Of a stretch of 64,000 bases of DNA, positions 53,349 to 62,196 are shown piece after piece. The position numbers and the translations under genes are program-made. Under the pieces are notes generated by a model. That model was not told the origin of the DNA, made no database searches, and was given only the letters and a program-made list of their open reading frames with translations. Positions within the stretch are counted from its first letter, which is position 1. Every line of letters starts with the position of its first letter. Origin of the DNA: Mycolicibacterium aubagnense (lineage in GTDB: Bacteria; Actinomycetota; Actinomycetes; Mycobacteriales; Mycobacteriaceae); NCBI RefSeq assembly GCF_010730955.1, contig NZ_AP022577.1, positions 4,402,001 to 4,466,000 of the forward strand. Direction: 5' to 3'.

Positions 53349-53795
53349 ATGGCCAGGGCGAGCGAAGCGACGGGAAACGTGCTGAGCAGAGTCGACGCGA
53401 TACTGGACGCCGCCCGGGAGCGGCTGGTCCGGCTATCCGCAGCCGAGATCCCCGCCGCGCTCAACCGGGGTGCCGTGCTCGTGGACATCAGGCCGGCCGC
53501 GCAGCGCGCCGTCGAGGGCGAGTTCCCCGGCGCGCTCGTGGTCGAGCGCAACGTCCTGGAATGGCGTTGCGACCCGACCAGTGACGCGCGCCTGCCGCAG
53601 GCCACCGGCGACGACGTCGAGTGGGTGGTGTTGTGCTCGCAGGGCTACACCTCGAGCCTGGCCGCCGCGGCACTGCAGGATCTCGGGCTGTACCGGGCCA
53701 CCGACGTCATCGGCGGGTATCGGGCGCTGGTGGCCGAAGGCCTGCTGGGCGGGACGGCGGCCTCGGTGTTGCTACGTGCCGGCGCTTGGGTCTAG
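53349..53795 (+). CDS. rhodanese-like sulfurtransferase
   Basis: A 148-aa single-domain rhodanese. The catalytic Cys96 lies in LCSQGYTSS, the six-residue loop binding the persulfide; VLVDIRPAAQRAVEGEFPGA is the typical DxR N-terminal motif. An additional N-terminal helix (about 1-30) precedes the domain. It begins immediately after the stop of cysteine dioxygenase, so translation is coupled, and both probably deal with cysteine sulfur or sulfinate products. Comparable to Rv1066 of M. tuberculosis. Confidence 0.9.
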   Translation: MARASEATGNVLSRVDAILDAARERLVRLSAAEIPAALNRGAVLVDIRPAAQRAVEGEFPGALVVERNVLEWRCDPTSDARLPQATGDDVEWVVLCSQGYTSSLAAAALQDLGLYRATDVIGGYRALVAEGLLGGTAASVLLRAGAWV

Positions 53796-53804
53796 CGGGT
53801 CGTC

Positions 53805-55547
53805 TCAGCTCGAGTAGCCGCGCGCCAGCAGGGGGCGCACTCGTTCGGTCTTCTCCGGTGTCCATCCGGGCGGTTGCAGGATGGCCGCCCAGGCGTTGGC
53901 GACGTCCTGGATGAACACGTGACCGTGCCCGTCCGGCACATCGACAGCCACGGCCATATCGGCCGAGACCTGCAGGAAGGTCACCACCGGGACCCATTCC
54001 ATCCGGGGTGAGACGTCGCGGCCACGGGGTTCGCGCAACCAATCCGGCATGTGGAACAACAGATCAGGGTTGAACCAGGAGATCGGATCGGACGGGTGCT
54101 GCAGGTACACCACGCGTGGGTGGTGCCATGCGGTGGTCGGACGGTCCAGGTCTGTTGGCTGCGTAACGAAGCGGACGTACTCGCCCTTGTCGTAGATGGG
54201 CAGCTTCTCGGGGGAGCCCGCGTCGCGCTGGGCGGTCAGATCGGTCCATATCGTGTTCTGGAACGTCGGTCCGGAGAACAGGGCGCCGTCGGTTCGGGCG
54301 ATCAGGTTGTTGAGTGACAGGAACGGCGCCTCGCCGCCGAACGAGCCGAGGCTCTCGCCGAACACCACCAGCTTGGGGCGTTTGCCCTCCGGTAGTCCGC
54401 GGACCATCTCGTCAACCGCCTCGAACAGCTCCTGACCGGCCTGGCGGGCGTTCTCCTTGTCCACCAGGAAGGAGATCCAGCTGGGCAGGAACGAATACTG
54501 CATGGACACGATCGCGGTGTCGCCGTTGTACATGTACTCCAGGGCTGACGCCTCGGCTGCATTGATCCAGCCGGTGCCTGTCGTGGTCGCGACCGCGATG
54601 ACCTTGCGGTTCAGTCCGCCCGTGCGCTTGAGTTCTTCGGCAGCCAGTCGCGCGGTGGCGCGGATGCCTTCTGCCGAGTGCAGGCCGGCATAGGCGCGAA
54701 TCGGCTCAACTGCTTTACTGCCGTTGAAGTTTGACAGTTCGTCGACAGTCGGTCCGCCCTTGACGAACACCCGTCCCTGGTGGCCCAGCGAGTCCCAGGA
54801 GGCCAGTGACTGCGGGCCGCCGGAGCGCAGCGTGCTGGTGGGCGCCGGGTTGTCGGTGTCGTTGTTGGCGTTCTCGAAGATGTTGTTGATCGTCGACATG
54901 CCGAACCGGGCCACGACGCCATCGAGGATCGCGATGAAGAGGCTGACGACCAAGATGACGGCGATGGCGCCTGACACCCGCGGCGGCGCAACACGTTCCA
55001 GCTGGCGCACCAGGAACAGCACCAGTTTGCGCACCAGCTGTCCGAATTCGACGAACGCGAACAAGAAGACGACCGACAGCACCGCAGTCAGCGGATGGTC
55101 CCAGAAGCTCATGCGCGGCACGCCCATCAGGTCCCGGACGTCGTCCTGCCAGACGTGGAACCAGATGATGGCGAGCACCTGGCCGACGACGCCGATGCCG
55201 ATCAGGACCAGCCAGGCCCAGCGGGGCGCCTTGGGGCTGCTGTCCTTCGACCGCATGTACCGCACCAACCAGACCCCGAAAACCCCGAAGCTGTAACCGC
55301 ACGCGCCGGCCGCGCCGCTGACGATGCCCTGGAACAGCGGTCCGCGCGGCAGCAGCGACGGGGTCATCGACAGCCAGATGAAGGTCAGTCCGACCGCGGT
55401 CCCGAAGAACGTGTAGCGGCGAACCCACCAATCTGATGGCGGCTCTTCCAGTTTCGCCACGAGCAACTCTTCACTCGACGGCTCGGCGACCGCGACAGCG
55501 GGGCCGTCGTCGTCGGCAGGATCGGTGTCGTGAACGGTGTCGGGCAC
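53805..55547 (-). CDS. membrane alpha/beta-hydrolase (Rv1069c-like)
   Basis: A 580-aa protein with a charged N-terminus and at least four membrane segments in the first 210 residues (FFGTAVGLTFIWLSM, IVSGAAGACGYSFGVFGVWL, AWLVLIGIGVVGQVLAIIWF, AVLSVVFLFAFVEFGQLV, ISGAIAVILVVSLFIAI-like). A soluble domain follows with a nucleophile elbow FGESLGSFGGEA, an Asp region near HPSDPISWF and a His near DGHGHVFIQD. The fold matches mycobacterial Rv1069c-type proteins. Enzyme activity not proven. It lies 9 bp before echA8 in the same direction. Confidence 0.85.
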   Translation of the reverse strand: MPDTVHDTDPADDDGPAVAVAEPSSEELLVAKLEEPPSDWWVRRYTFFGTAVGLTFIWLSMTPSLLPRGPLFQGIVSGAAGACGYSFGVFGVWLVRYMRSKDSSPKAPRWAWLVLIGIGVVGQVLAIIWFHVWQDDVRDLMGVPRMSFWDHPLTAVLSVVFLFAFVEFGQLVRKLVLFLVRQLERVAPPRVSGAIAVILVVSLFIAILDGVVARFGMSTINNIFENANNDTDNPAPTSTLRSGGPQSLASWDSLGHQGRVFVKGGPTVDELSNFNGSKAVEPIRAYAGLHSAEGIRATARLAAEELKRTGGLNRKVIAVATTTGTGWINAAEASALEYMYNGDTAIVSMQYSFLPSWISFLVDKENARQAGQELFEAVDEMVRGLPEGKRPKLVVFGESLGSFGGEAPFLSLNNLIARTDGALFSGPTFQNTIWTDLTAQRDAGSPEKLPIYDKGEYVRFVTQPTDLDRPTTAWHHPRVVYLQHPSDPISWFNPDLLFHMPDWLREPRGRDVSPRMEWVPVVTFLQVSADMAVAVDVPDGHGHVFIQDVANAWAAILQPPGWTPEKTERVRPLLARGYSS

Positions 55548-55556
55548 CGCTCGACT

Positions 55557-56330
55557 TTACCGATGCGTGAAGTTCGGCGCGCGCTTCTCGGTGAAGGCCG
55601 CCATGCCCTCGGTCTGGTCGTCGGTGGCGAAGGCCGAGTGGAACAACCGGCGCTCGTACAGCAGACCTTCGGCGAGTGTGCTCTCGAAGGCGCGGTTGAC
55701 GGCCTCCTTGGCCATGCGCGACGCCGAAAGAGACATGCCGGCAATCGTTTTGGCGACCGCGTTGGCCTCTTCGAGCAGCTTGTCGGCCGGGACGACGCGC
55801 GACACCAGGCCGCAGCGCTCGGCTTCCTCGGCGTCCATGTTGCGGCCGGTGAGAATCAGGTCCATCGCCTTGGCCTTGCCGACGGCGCGCGTCAGGCGCT
55901 GGCTGCCACCCATGCCGGGCAACACGCCCAACTTGATCTCGGGCTGCCCGAATTTGGCGGTGTCGGCGGCGATCAGCAGGTCGCACATCATGGCCAGTTC
56001 GCAACCGCCACCGAGCGCGTAGCCGGCGACGGCCGCGATCGTGGGGGTGCGGGTCGCGGCGAACTTGTTCCACAGCGCGAAGAAGTCCTGCGAGAACACG
56101 TCGGCGAACGTGAGGCTCGCCATCTCCTTGATGTCGGCGCCGGCGGCGAAGGCCTTCTCGCTGCCGGTGACGATGATGGCGCCGATGCCCGGGTCGGCGT
56201 CGAGTTCAGCTGCGGCCGTGGTGACTTCGGTCATCACCTGGCTGTTGAGCGCGTTGAGTGCCTTCGGGCGGTTCAGGGTGATGGTGGCGACGCGGTCGTC
56301 ACGGGTGACCAGGATGGTTTCGAAAGTCAT
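55557..56330 (-). CDS. echA8: enoyl-CoA hydratase EchA8
   Basis: A 257-aa crotonase. Both catalytic Glu are present in [20 protein letters not shown] and [20 protein letters not shown]; the oxyanion Gly lie at AAGADIKEM and GGGC. It hydrates trans-2-enoyl-CoA in beta-oxidation. Length and neighbours (echA9, Rv1069c-like) fit EchA8. ATG 56330 has GGAGCCCGC upstream. It lies 8 bp from the end of the preceding gene echA9, so the two are co-transcribed. Confidence 0.93.
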   Translation of the reverse strand: MTFETILVTRDDRVATITLNRPKALNALNSQVMTEVTTAAAELDADPGIGAIIVTGSEKAFAAGADIKEMASLTFADVFSQDFFALWNKFAATRTPTIAAVAGYALGGGCELAMMCDLLIAADTAKFGQPEIKLGVLPGMGGSQRLTRAVGKAKAMDLILTGRNMDAEEAERCGLVSRVVPADKLLEEANAVAKTIAGMSLSASRMAKEAVNRAFESTLAEGLLYERRLFHSAFATDDQTEGMAAFTEKRAPNFTHR

Positions 56331-56338
56331 GCGGGCTC

Positions 56339-57373
56339 CTAGAGAGTCAGATCGGGGTCGGCGGGGACGAAGTAGGCGTCGACGTCGGCGGCGGTGCAAT
56401 CCGACACGTTAGCGGGGGACCACTGCGGGTTGCGGTCCTTGTCGACGAGCTGGGCACGGATGCCCTCCACGAAGTCGTGGGACTTGTGCGACGCCATCGA
56501 GACTCGGAACTCCTGGACGAGGGTGTCCTCGAGCGTCGGCAGTTTCGCGGCGCGGCGCACGGCCTCCAACGTGACAGTGAGCGCGATGGGGGACCGGGTG
56601 GCGATCAGGGCGGCCGCATCGTTGGCCGCGGCGGCGTCATGGCCGCGCAGGTTTTCCAGAATCTGCGCGACGGTGTCGGCGGCGTAGCACTCGTCGATCC
56701 AATGCCGTTGCGCCAGAAGCTCACTGGCGGGTGGCTCGATGGCGTACTTCGCCAGTGCCGCGTCCGGATCGGAGCTGATGACCAGGTCTTTGAACGCGGG
56801 AAGTTCAGCCTGCGGGACGAAATGGTCGGCGAATCCCAGCGCGATGGCGTCCGCGCCGGAGAACGGCGCACCGGTGAGCGCGGCGTGCAGACCGATCAGT
56901 CCCGGCGCCCTGGACAGTAGGTAGGTGCCGCCGACGTCGGGGATGAAGCCGATGCCGACCTCGGGCATGCCGAGCTTGGTCTTCTCGGTGACGACGCGGA
57001 TGTTGCCGTGGGCGCCGACGCCGACGCCGCCGCCCATCACGATGCCGTCCATCAGCGAGACGTATGGCTTGGGGTAACGGCCGATGTGGGCGTTGAGCAG
57101 GTATTCGTCGTGCCAAAACGTCCTGGCGTTGTCGTCACCGGCCTTGGCGCTGTGATAGAGCGCGATGACGTCGCCGCCTGCGCACAGGCCGCGCTCGCCG
57201 GCGCCGGTCAGCAGGACCGCACGGACGCTGTCGTCGTGCTCCCAGGTGTTGAGCGCGTCGGCGAGGCCCGTGACCATCACATGATTGAGCGAATTGATGG
57301 CCTTCGGGCGGTTCAGCGTGACGACGCCGACGCCGTTCTCGATATTTACTAGGATATCCTCGTTTTCCGCCAC
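56339..57373 (-). CDS. echA9: EchA9, 3-hydroxyisobutyryl-CoA hydrolase-like crotonase
   Basis: A 344-aa crotonase of the 3-hydroxyisobutyryl-CoA hydrolase type, used in valine degradation. Signature [20 protein letters not shown] and [20 protein letters not shown] are clear, as is [18 protein letters not shown]. The C-terminal extension ([13 protein letters not shown]) is typical of HIBCH. GTG 57373 gives the family length and start ([16 protein letters not shown]); the ATG at 57427 adds an unlikely extension. Could also be a plain enoyl-CoA hydratase. Confidence 0.88.
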   Translation of the reverse strand: MAENEDILVNIENGVGVVTLNRPKAINSLNHVMVTGLADALNTWEHDDSVRAVLLTGAGERGLCAGGDVIALYHSAKAGDDNARTFWHDEYLLNAHIGRYPKPYVSLMDGIVMGGGVGVGAHGNIRVVTEKTKLGMPEVGIGFIPDVGGTYLLSRAPGLIGLHAALTGAPFSGADAIALGFADHFVPQAELPAFKDLVISSDPDAALAKYAIEPPASELLAQRHWIDECYAADTVAQILENLRGHDAAAANDAAALIATRSPIALTVTLEAVRRAAKLPTLEDTLVQEFRVSMASHKSHDFVEGIRAQLVDKDRNPQWSPANVSDCTAADVDAYFVPADPDLTL

Positions 57374-57535
57374 GGTAAGCAATCTAGATCGTTGCGCACC
57401 GGCCGCGCCGACCAGGTACCGTTTCACAGTAAGTTCCCAGTTTCTCCGTCTCGCCGGGAACTAACACCCGAAGCCGTACGTTGTGTGGGTGTTCGTCAGC
57501 AGACGGACCACAGCTTCAGGAGAGGAACCCAGACG

Positions 57536-58384
57536 GTGCGCGAGAGCAGCAACCCGATATTTCGTTCCCTGCCCAAGTCGCAGGGCGGATACGCGCAATT
57601 CGGTAGTGGCGCCGCCGGATACGGTGCCCAGCAGACCATGGCCCAGCCATACACCCAATACCCACCTCAGCAGGCCGGTTTCGCCCGCCCGCTGACCATC
57701 GATGACGTCGTCACCAAGACCGGCATCACGCTGGCGGTGCTGACGGTCAGCGCGGTCGTTTCGTACTTCGTGATCATGTCCAACCTGGCGCTGGCCGGGC
57801 CGCTGGCCATGATCGGCGCCCTCGGCGGCCTGGTGATGGTTCTCATCGCCACGTTCGGCCGCAAGCAGGACAACCCGGGCATCGTCCTCACGTACGCGGT
57901 GCTCGAGGGCATGTTCCTCGGTGCCTTCTCGTTCGTCATGGCCAACTTCGCGGTGTCCGGCGCCAACGCCGGCGCCCTGATCGGCCAGGCCATCCTCGGC
58001 ACCTTCGGTGTGTTCTTCGGCATGCTCGTCGTCTACAAGACGGGCGCCATCCGCGTCACTCCGAAGTTCACCCGGATGCTCGTCGCCGGCATGTTCGGTG
58101 TCCTTGCCCTGATGCTCGGCAACCTGGTGCTCGGCATGTTCGGTGTGGGCGGCGGCGCCGGTATGGGCCTGCGCAGCGGTGGCACCATCGCCATCATTTT
58201 CTCGCTGGTCTGCATCGCGCTGGCGGCGTTCAGCTTCCTGGTCGACTTCGACGCCGCGGACCAGATGATCCGCGCTGGTGCGCCGGAGAAGGCGGCATGG
58301 GGCATCGCGCTCGGCCTGACCGTCACCCTGGTCTGGCTGTACGTCGAAATCCTGCGACTGCTGAGTTACTTCAACAACGACTAG
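57536..58384 (+). CDS. Bax inhibitor-1 family membrane protein (YccA/Rv1072-like)
   Basis: A 282-aa protein with a 50-residue polar N-terminus rich in Gln, Tyr and Gly, followed by seven membrane segments such as LAVLTVSAVVSYFVIMSNLA, LAMIGALGGLVMVLIATFG and ALGLTVTLVWLYVEILRLLS. It belongs to the Bax inhibitor-1/TMBIM-like group, some of which are pH-gated calcium leak channels. AGGAGAGG at 57518-57525 fixes the GTG 57536. Divergent from echA9. A terminator hairpin follows. Confidence 0.9.
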   Translation: MRESSNPIFRSLPKSQGGYAQFGSGAAGYGAQQTMAQPYTQYPPQQAGFARPLTIDDVVTKTGITLAVLTVSAVVSYFVIMSNLALAGPLAMIGALGGLVMVLIATFGRKQDNPGIVLTYAVLEGMFLGAFSFVMANFAVSGANAGALIGQAILGTFGVFFGMLVVYKTGAIRVTPKFTRMLVAGMFGVLALMLGNLVLGMFGVGGGAGMGLRSGGTIAIIFSLVCIALAAFSFLVDFDAADQMIRAGAPEKAAWGIALGLTVTLVWLYVEILRLLSYFNND

Positions 58385-58396
58385 CTCTGGTGCGAG

Positions 58397-58430
58397 AAAA
58401 GGGGCGTCCGCTTCGGCGGGCGCCCCTTTT
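58397..58430. terminator. bidirectional intrinsic terminator
   Basis: AAAAGGGGCGTCCGC pairs with GGCGGGCGCCCCTTTT (one-base offsets) and ends in TTTTT on the plus strand and in A-run complement on the other. It separates the convergent Bax-inhibitor-like and purT genes. Confidence 0.85.
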
Positions 58431-58450
58431 TCGTGTCAGTGTGCCGCGGA

Positions 58451-59653
58451 TCAGACCGCGCGCGGACTGACCCGGCTCGCGGCCTCGGCAGCGTTGCGGC
58501 GTGCGGTGTCGACATCCTCGGCCCGGGCCAGGGCCACGCCCATCCGGCGGGTCCGGAAGCTCTCCGGCTTGCCGAACAGGCGAAGGTCGGTGCCCGGCAC
58601 CTGGAGAGCGTCATCGACGCCGTCGAAGACGATGCCCTCGGCCTCGACGCCGCCGTAGATCACTGCGCTGGCCCCCGGACTCTTCAGCGAGGTGTCCACA
58701 GGCAGGCCGAGGATGGCGCGGGCATGCAGCTCGAACTCGTTCTGCCACTGGGTGATCATCGTGGTCATCCCGGTGTCGTGCGGCCGTGGGCTCACTTCGC
58801 TGAACCAGACCTGGTCGCCCTTGACGAACAACTCGACACCGAAAACGCCCTGCCCGCCGAGGTTTTCGGTGACCGTCTGCGCAATCTGCTGCGCGTTGGC
58901 CAGGGCAGCAGCCGACATCGGGTGCGGCTGCCAGCTTTCCACGTAGTCGCCGGCGACCTGGCGGTGCCCGATGGGTTCGCAGAACTGGGTACCGACCTCG
59001 CCGTCGGCACCTCTGGCACGGACGGTCAACAGCGTGATCTCGTAGTCGAAGTCGACGAAGCCCTCGACGATGATCCGGGTGTTGGTCACGCGTGCCCCGC
59101 CCATCGCGTACTCCCAGGCCTTCGCGACGTCGTCCGGTCCGTCGAGTTTGCTTTGGCCCTTGCCCGAGCTGCTCATGACGGGTTTGACCACGCAGGGGTA
59201 GCCGATGCCACCCTCGATCGCGGCGTGGAGTTCCGCCAGTGAGTCGCAGAACTGGTACGGACTCGTCGGGACCCCGAGTTGCTCGGCGGCCAGCCGGCGG
59301 ATGCCCTCGCGGTCCATGGTCAGGCGAGCGGCCCGTGCGGTCGGGATCACCCGCACCACACCGGCGTCCTCGAGTTCCTGCAGCATCGGCGTCGCGATCG
59401 CCTCGATCTCGGGCACCACCAGGTCCGGTTTCTCGGCCTCGATCAGCGCCTTGAGTTGGTCGGGGTCGGTCATCGAGATGGTCCGGGCGTGGTGGGCCAC
59501 CTGGTGTCCCGGTGCGTTCGGGTAGCGGTCGACGGCGATGGTCTCGACGCCCAGGCGCTGCAACGCGATCAGTACTTCGCGACCGAGTTCGCCGGAGCCG
59601 AGCAGCATGACCTTGGTCGCGCTGGGCGACAGAGGGGTTCCGATGGTGATCAT
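58451..59653 (-). CDS. purT: formate-dependent glycinamide ribonucleotide formyltransferase PurT
   Basis: A 400-aa ATP-grasp enzyme. It formylates GAR with formate and ATP in purine synthesis. The N-terminal nucleotide-binding start [20 protein letters not shown], the ATP-grasp core [36 protein letters not shown], and [20 protein letters not shown] are present; the C-terminal lid [17 protein letters not shown] is typical. ATG 59653 starts a canonical-length protein. The THF-independent enzyme is common but not universal in mycobacteria. Confidence 0.93.
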   Translation of the reverse strand: MITIGTPLSPSATKVMLLGSGELGREVLIALQRLGVETIAVDRYPNAPGHQVAHHARTISMTDPDQLKALIEAEKPDLVVPEIEAIATPMLQELEDAGVVRVIPTARAARLTMDREGIRRLAAEQLGVPTSPYQFCDSLAELHAAIEGGIGYPCVVKPVMSSSGKGQSKLDGPDDVAKAWEYAMGGARVTNTRIIVEGFVDFDYEITLLTVRARGADGEVGTQFCEPIGHRQVAGDYVESWQPHPMSAAALANAQQIAQTVTENLGGQGVFGVELFVKGDQVWFSEVSPRPHDTGMTTMITQWQNEFELHARAILGLPVDTSLKSPGASAVIYGGVEAEGIVFDGVDDALQVPGTDLRLFGKPESFRTRRMGVALARAEDVDTARRNAAEAASRVSPRAV

Positions 59654-59688
59654 CGGGTGGCAAGTCTATGGGTCGGCCCCCGACTGTG

Positions 59689-59749
59689 GTTGACCCTGTA
59701 CTGATGGCGCAGGTCACTCGAACAGTTGCGCCACAGGTTCAGGGTCAAC
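59689..59749 (+). repeat. 61-bp hairpin repeat, copy 1
   Basis: GTTGACCCTG at the start pairs with CAGGGTCAAC at the end, and inner TGGCGCA pairs with TGCGCCA, giving a long cruciform. The core TCACTCGAACA is the loop. A nearly identical copy lies at 60843-60903. A partial copy (about 59772-59800, TTGACCCTGTACTGGGGGCG) follows. Confidence 0.85.
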
Positions 59750-59925
59750 GTCCTGAGCGCCTATCGACGCATTGACCCTGTACTGGGGGCGTGGGCTTCT
59801 CGGCCGAATGCACCGCGGGCACAGACTGAACGGAGGTTATGCACAGTTCGCAGTTGATCCACACACCACGGCGGTGGTCGCAGTTCGGGGGCTCTTCTGT
59901 CAGGGGGAATGCAGACGGTTGCGTG

Positions 59926-60801
59926 ATGACCACGGAATCGGACCCATTGATCGGAAGCGAGGCGCTTGCGGCTCAGTCACTGACCCGCTACGAGCTGCGT
60001 CGCTACTACCGGGCGCTGCTCCCGAACATATACGGGGACAGGCGAATTGAGCCGTCGTTGCGGCATCGTACGAAGGCAGCTTGGTTGTGGTCTGGGCGTG
60101 AGGCCGTCATCGCCGGAAGCGCGGCAGCCGCGGTGCACGGCGCTCGCTGGGTGCCTGACGACGTGCCGATCGAGCTCATCTATGCCAACACCAGGCCGCC
60201 GCGAACCGTCATCGCCCGCGACGACCTGCTTTTCGACGACGAAATTCAGCGTATCGACGGTCTGCCGGTGACTACGCCTGCGCGCACGGGGTTCGATCTG
60301 GGGCGACGCGGACCTCTCGTTGACGCGGTTGCTCGACTCGATGCGCTCAGTGCGGCAACAGGTTTCACCGCTGAGGACGTTCGTACGATGGCGGGCCGGC
60401 ACCGCCATACCCGCGGGCTGCGTCAACTTGAGCGTGCGCTGGAACTCTTTGACCCCGGTGCCCAGTCCCCGAAGGAGACCTGGTTGCGGTTGCTGCTGAT
60501 GGACGAGGGCTTCCCGCGCCCGCAGACCCAGATTCCAGTCCTCGGTCCTGATGGTCGCCCCAAGTACTTCCTCGACATCGGGTGGGAGGACCTGATGCTG
60601 GCAGTCGAGTACGACGGTGCACAGCACGCGAGCCAGATCGGCTACGACATCGCCAGAAACGAGTACCTCGCCGCCTCAGGGTGGACTGTTGTCAGAGTGG
60701 CTGCCGGACATCAACGCGCCGAGATCATCGGGTGGGTGAACCGGGCGTGGGCGCGGGCCATGTACCGGACGAATCCTGCGGCATTTCTGCCGTCACGCTA
60801 G
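59926..60801 (+). CDS. DUF559/AbiEi-like nuclease-type protein
   Basis: A 291-aa protein. The N-terminal half resembles AbiEi/type IV toxin-antitoxin-like winged helix proteins (SREAVIAGSAAAAVHGARWV, GLPVTTPARTGFDLGRRGPL). The C-terminal half is a PD-(D/E)XK-like Vsr/DUF559 domain: Asp217 in YFLDIGWED and Glu228 in AVEYDGAQHA with His later, then WTVVRVAAGHQR. Such proteins are common and variable in mycobacteria; the role may be DNA cleavage or defence. ATG 59926 or GTG 59923 starts it. It lies between two 61-bp hairpin repeats. Confidence 0.8.
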   Translation: MTTESDPLIGSEALAAQSLTRYELRRYYRALLPNIYGDRRIEPSLRHRTKAAWLWSGREAVIAGSAAAAVHGARWVPDDVPIELIYANTRPPRTVIARDDLLFDDEIQRIDGLPVTTPARTGFDLGRRGPLVDAVARLDALSAATGFTAEDVRTMAGRHRHTRGLRQLERALELFDPGAQSPKETWLRLLLMDEGFPRPQTQIPVLGPDGRPKYFLDIGWEDLMLAVEYDGAQHASQIGYDIARNEYLAASGWTVVRVAAGHQRAEIIGWVNRAWARAMYRTNPAAFLPSR

Positions 60802-60842
60802 GCCATGGATTCAGGCTCAACGTGAGAGGGAGCCAGAAACAC

Positions 60843-60903
60843 GTTGACCCTGTACCTGGGGCGCATGTCACTCGAACAAATGCGCCCTGAGCACAGGGTC
60901 AAC
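60843..60903 (+). repeat. 61-bp hairpin repeat, copy 2
   Basis: GTTGACCCTG with CAGGGTCAAC and inner GGGCGCAT with ATGCGCCC form the same cruciform as the copy at 59689-59749; the loop TCACTCGAACAA is conserved. Same orientation as the first copy. Confidence 0.85.
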
Positions 60904-60928
60904 GGGAAGGGGCGGAAGCCCCAGCGAA

Positions 60929-62146
60929 CTAGCTGAGCCGCTCGATGATCATGGCCATACCCTGGCCACCACCGACACACATGGTCTCGATACCGAACTG
61001 CTTGTCGTGCGTCTGCAGGTTGTTGATCAGCGTCGCGGTGATGCGGGCGCCGGTCATCCCGAACGGGTGGCCGAGGGCGATGGCGCCACCGGAGACGTTC
61101 AGGCGGTCCTCGTCCATGCCAAGGGCACGGGCCGAGCCCAGCACCTGCACGGCGAAGGCCTCGTTGATCTCGTAGAGGTCGACGTCGCCGATGGCCATGT
61201 TGGCGCGGCCCAGAGCCTGCTTGACGGCCTCGATCGGGCCCAGGCCCATGATCTCCGGCGACAGACCCGACACCCCGGTCGAGACGATGCGCGCCAGCGG
61301 CGTCAGGCCCAGGGCCTTGGCCTTCTCGTCGCTCATGATCACCAGGGCGGCCGCGCCGTCGTTCAGCGGGCAGGCGTTGCCGGCGGTGATGGTGCCGTTC
61401 GGGCGGAAGACCGGCTGCAGCTGGCTGATCTTCTCGTAGGTGGTGCCGGCGCGCGGGCCGTCATCCTTGGAGACGACGGTGCCGTCGGGCAGCGTGACCG
61501 GGACGATCTCGCGCTCGAAGAAGCCGGCGTTGATGGCCTCTTCGGCCTTGTTCTGCGAGCGGACGCCCCAGTGGTCCTGGTCTTCACGGCTGATGCCGGT
61601 GTGCAGGACGACGTTCTCGGCGGTCTGGCCCATGGCGATGTAGACGTCGGGCAGCACGCCGTCTTCACGCGGGTCGTGCCACTCGGTGGCACCCTCGGCC
61701 TGCTTGACGGTGCGGGCCTGGGCCTCGTCGAACAGCGAGTTCTTGCTGTTCGGGGCGCCGTCGGCGGCACCGACGCCGAAGCGCGACACGGTCTCGACAC
61801 CGGCGGAGATGAACACGTCACCCTCGCCGGCCTTGATCGCGTGGAACGCCATGCGGGTGGTCTGCAGCGACGACGAGCAGTAGCGGTTGACGGTGGTGCC
61901 CGGCATGAAGTCGTAGCCGAGCTCGACGGCAACGGCGCGGCCGATGTTGTAGCCGGCCTCACCTGCGGGCTGTCCGCAGCCGATCATCAGGTCGGCGACG
62001 TCGCGCGGGTCCAGCGCGGGGACCTTGTCCAGCGCGGCGCGCACCATCTGCGCGGCGAGGTCGTCGGGCCGCATGGTGGCCAGCGAGCCCTTGACGGCAC
62101 GGCCGATGGGGGAGCGGGCGGTGGAGACGATGACGGCTTCGGGCAT
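60929..62146 (-). CDS. fadA3: acetyl-CoA acyltransferase FadA3-like thiolase
   Basis: A 405-aa thiolase II. Nucleophile Cys90 lies in NRYCSSSLQTT, the His in GHPFGMTGARITAT and the second Cys in TMCVGGGQGMA; all are canonical. It cleaves 3-ketoacyl-CoA in beta-oxidation. Its neighbours in M. tuberculosis order (Rv1074c) fit FadA3. ATG 62146 begins the typical MPEAVIVSTARSPIGRA; the frame upstream adds unlikely residues. Ends 26 bp after the second hairpin repeat, and starts 51 bp after an SGNH hydrolase gene. Confidence 0.92.
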   Translation of the reverse strand: MPEAVIVSTARSPIGRAVKGSLATMRPDDLAAQMVRAALDKVPALDPRDVADLMIGCGQPAGEAGYNIGRAVAVELGYDFMPGTTVNRYCSSSLQTTRMAFHAIKAGEGDVFISAGVETVSRFGVGAADGAPNSKNSLFDEAQARTVKQAEGATEWHDPREDGVLPDVYIAMGQTAENVVLHTGISREDQDHWGVRSQNKAEEAINAGFFEREIVPVTLPDGTVVSKDDGPRAGTTYEKISQLQPVFRPNGTITAGNACPLNDGAAALVIMSDEKAKALGLTPLARIVSTGVSGLSPEIMGLGPIEAVKQALGRANMAIGDVDLYEINEAFAVQVLGSARALGMDEDRLNVSGGAIALGHPFGMTGARITATLINNLQTHDKQFGIETMCVGGGQGMAMIIERLS

Positions 62147-62196
62147 GACGGGAGCTCCTAGTGGATCCAAAGGAAACGGCATTGCTTCCCTGGAAT

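Noticed and set aside
61007..62161. 384-codon frame on the plus strand
   Set aside because: Antisense of the fadA3-type thiolase; composition is a mirror of codon bias and no family is apparent.
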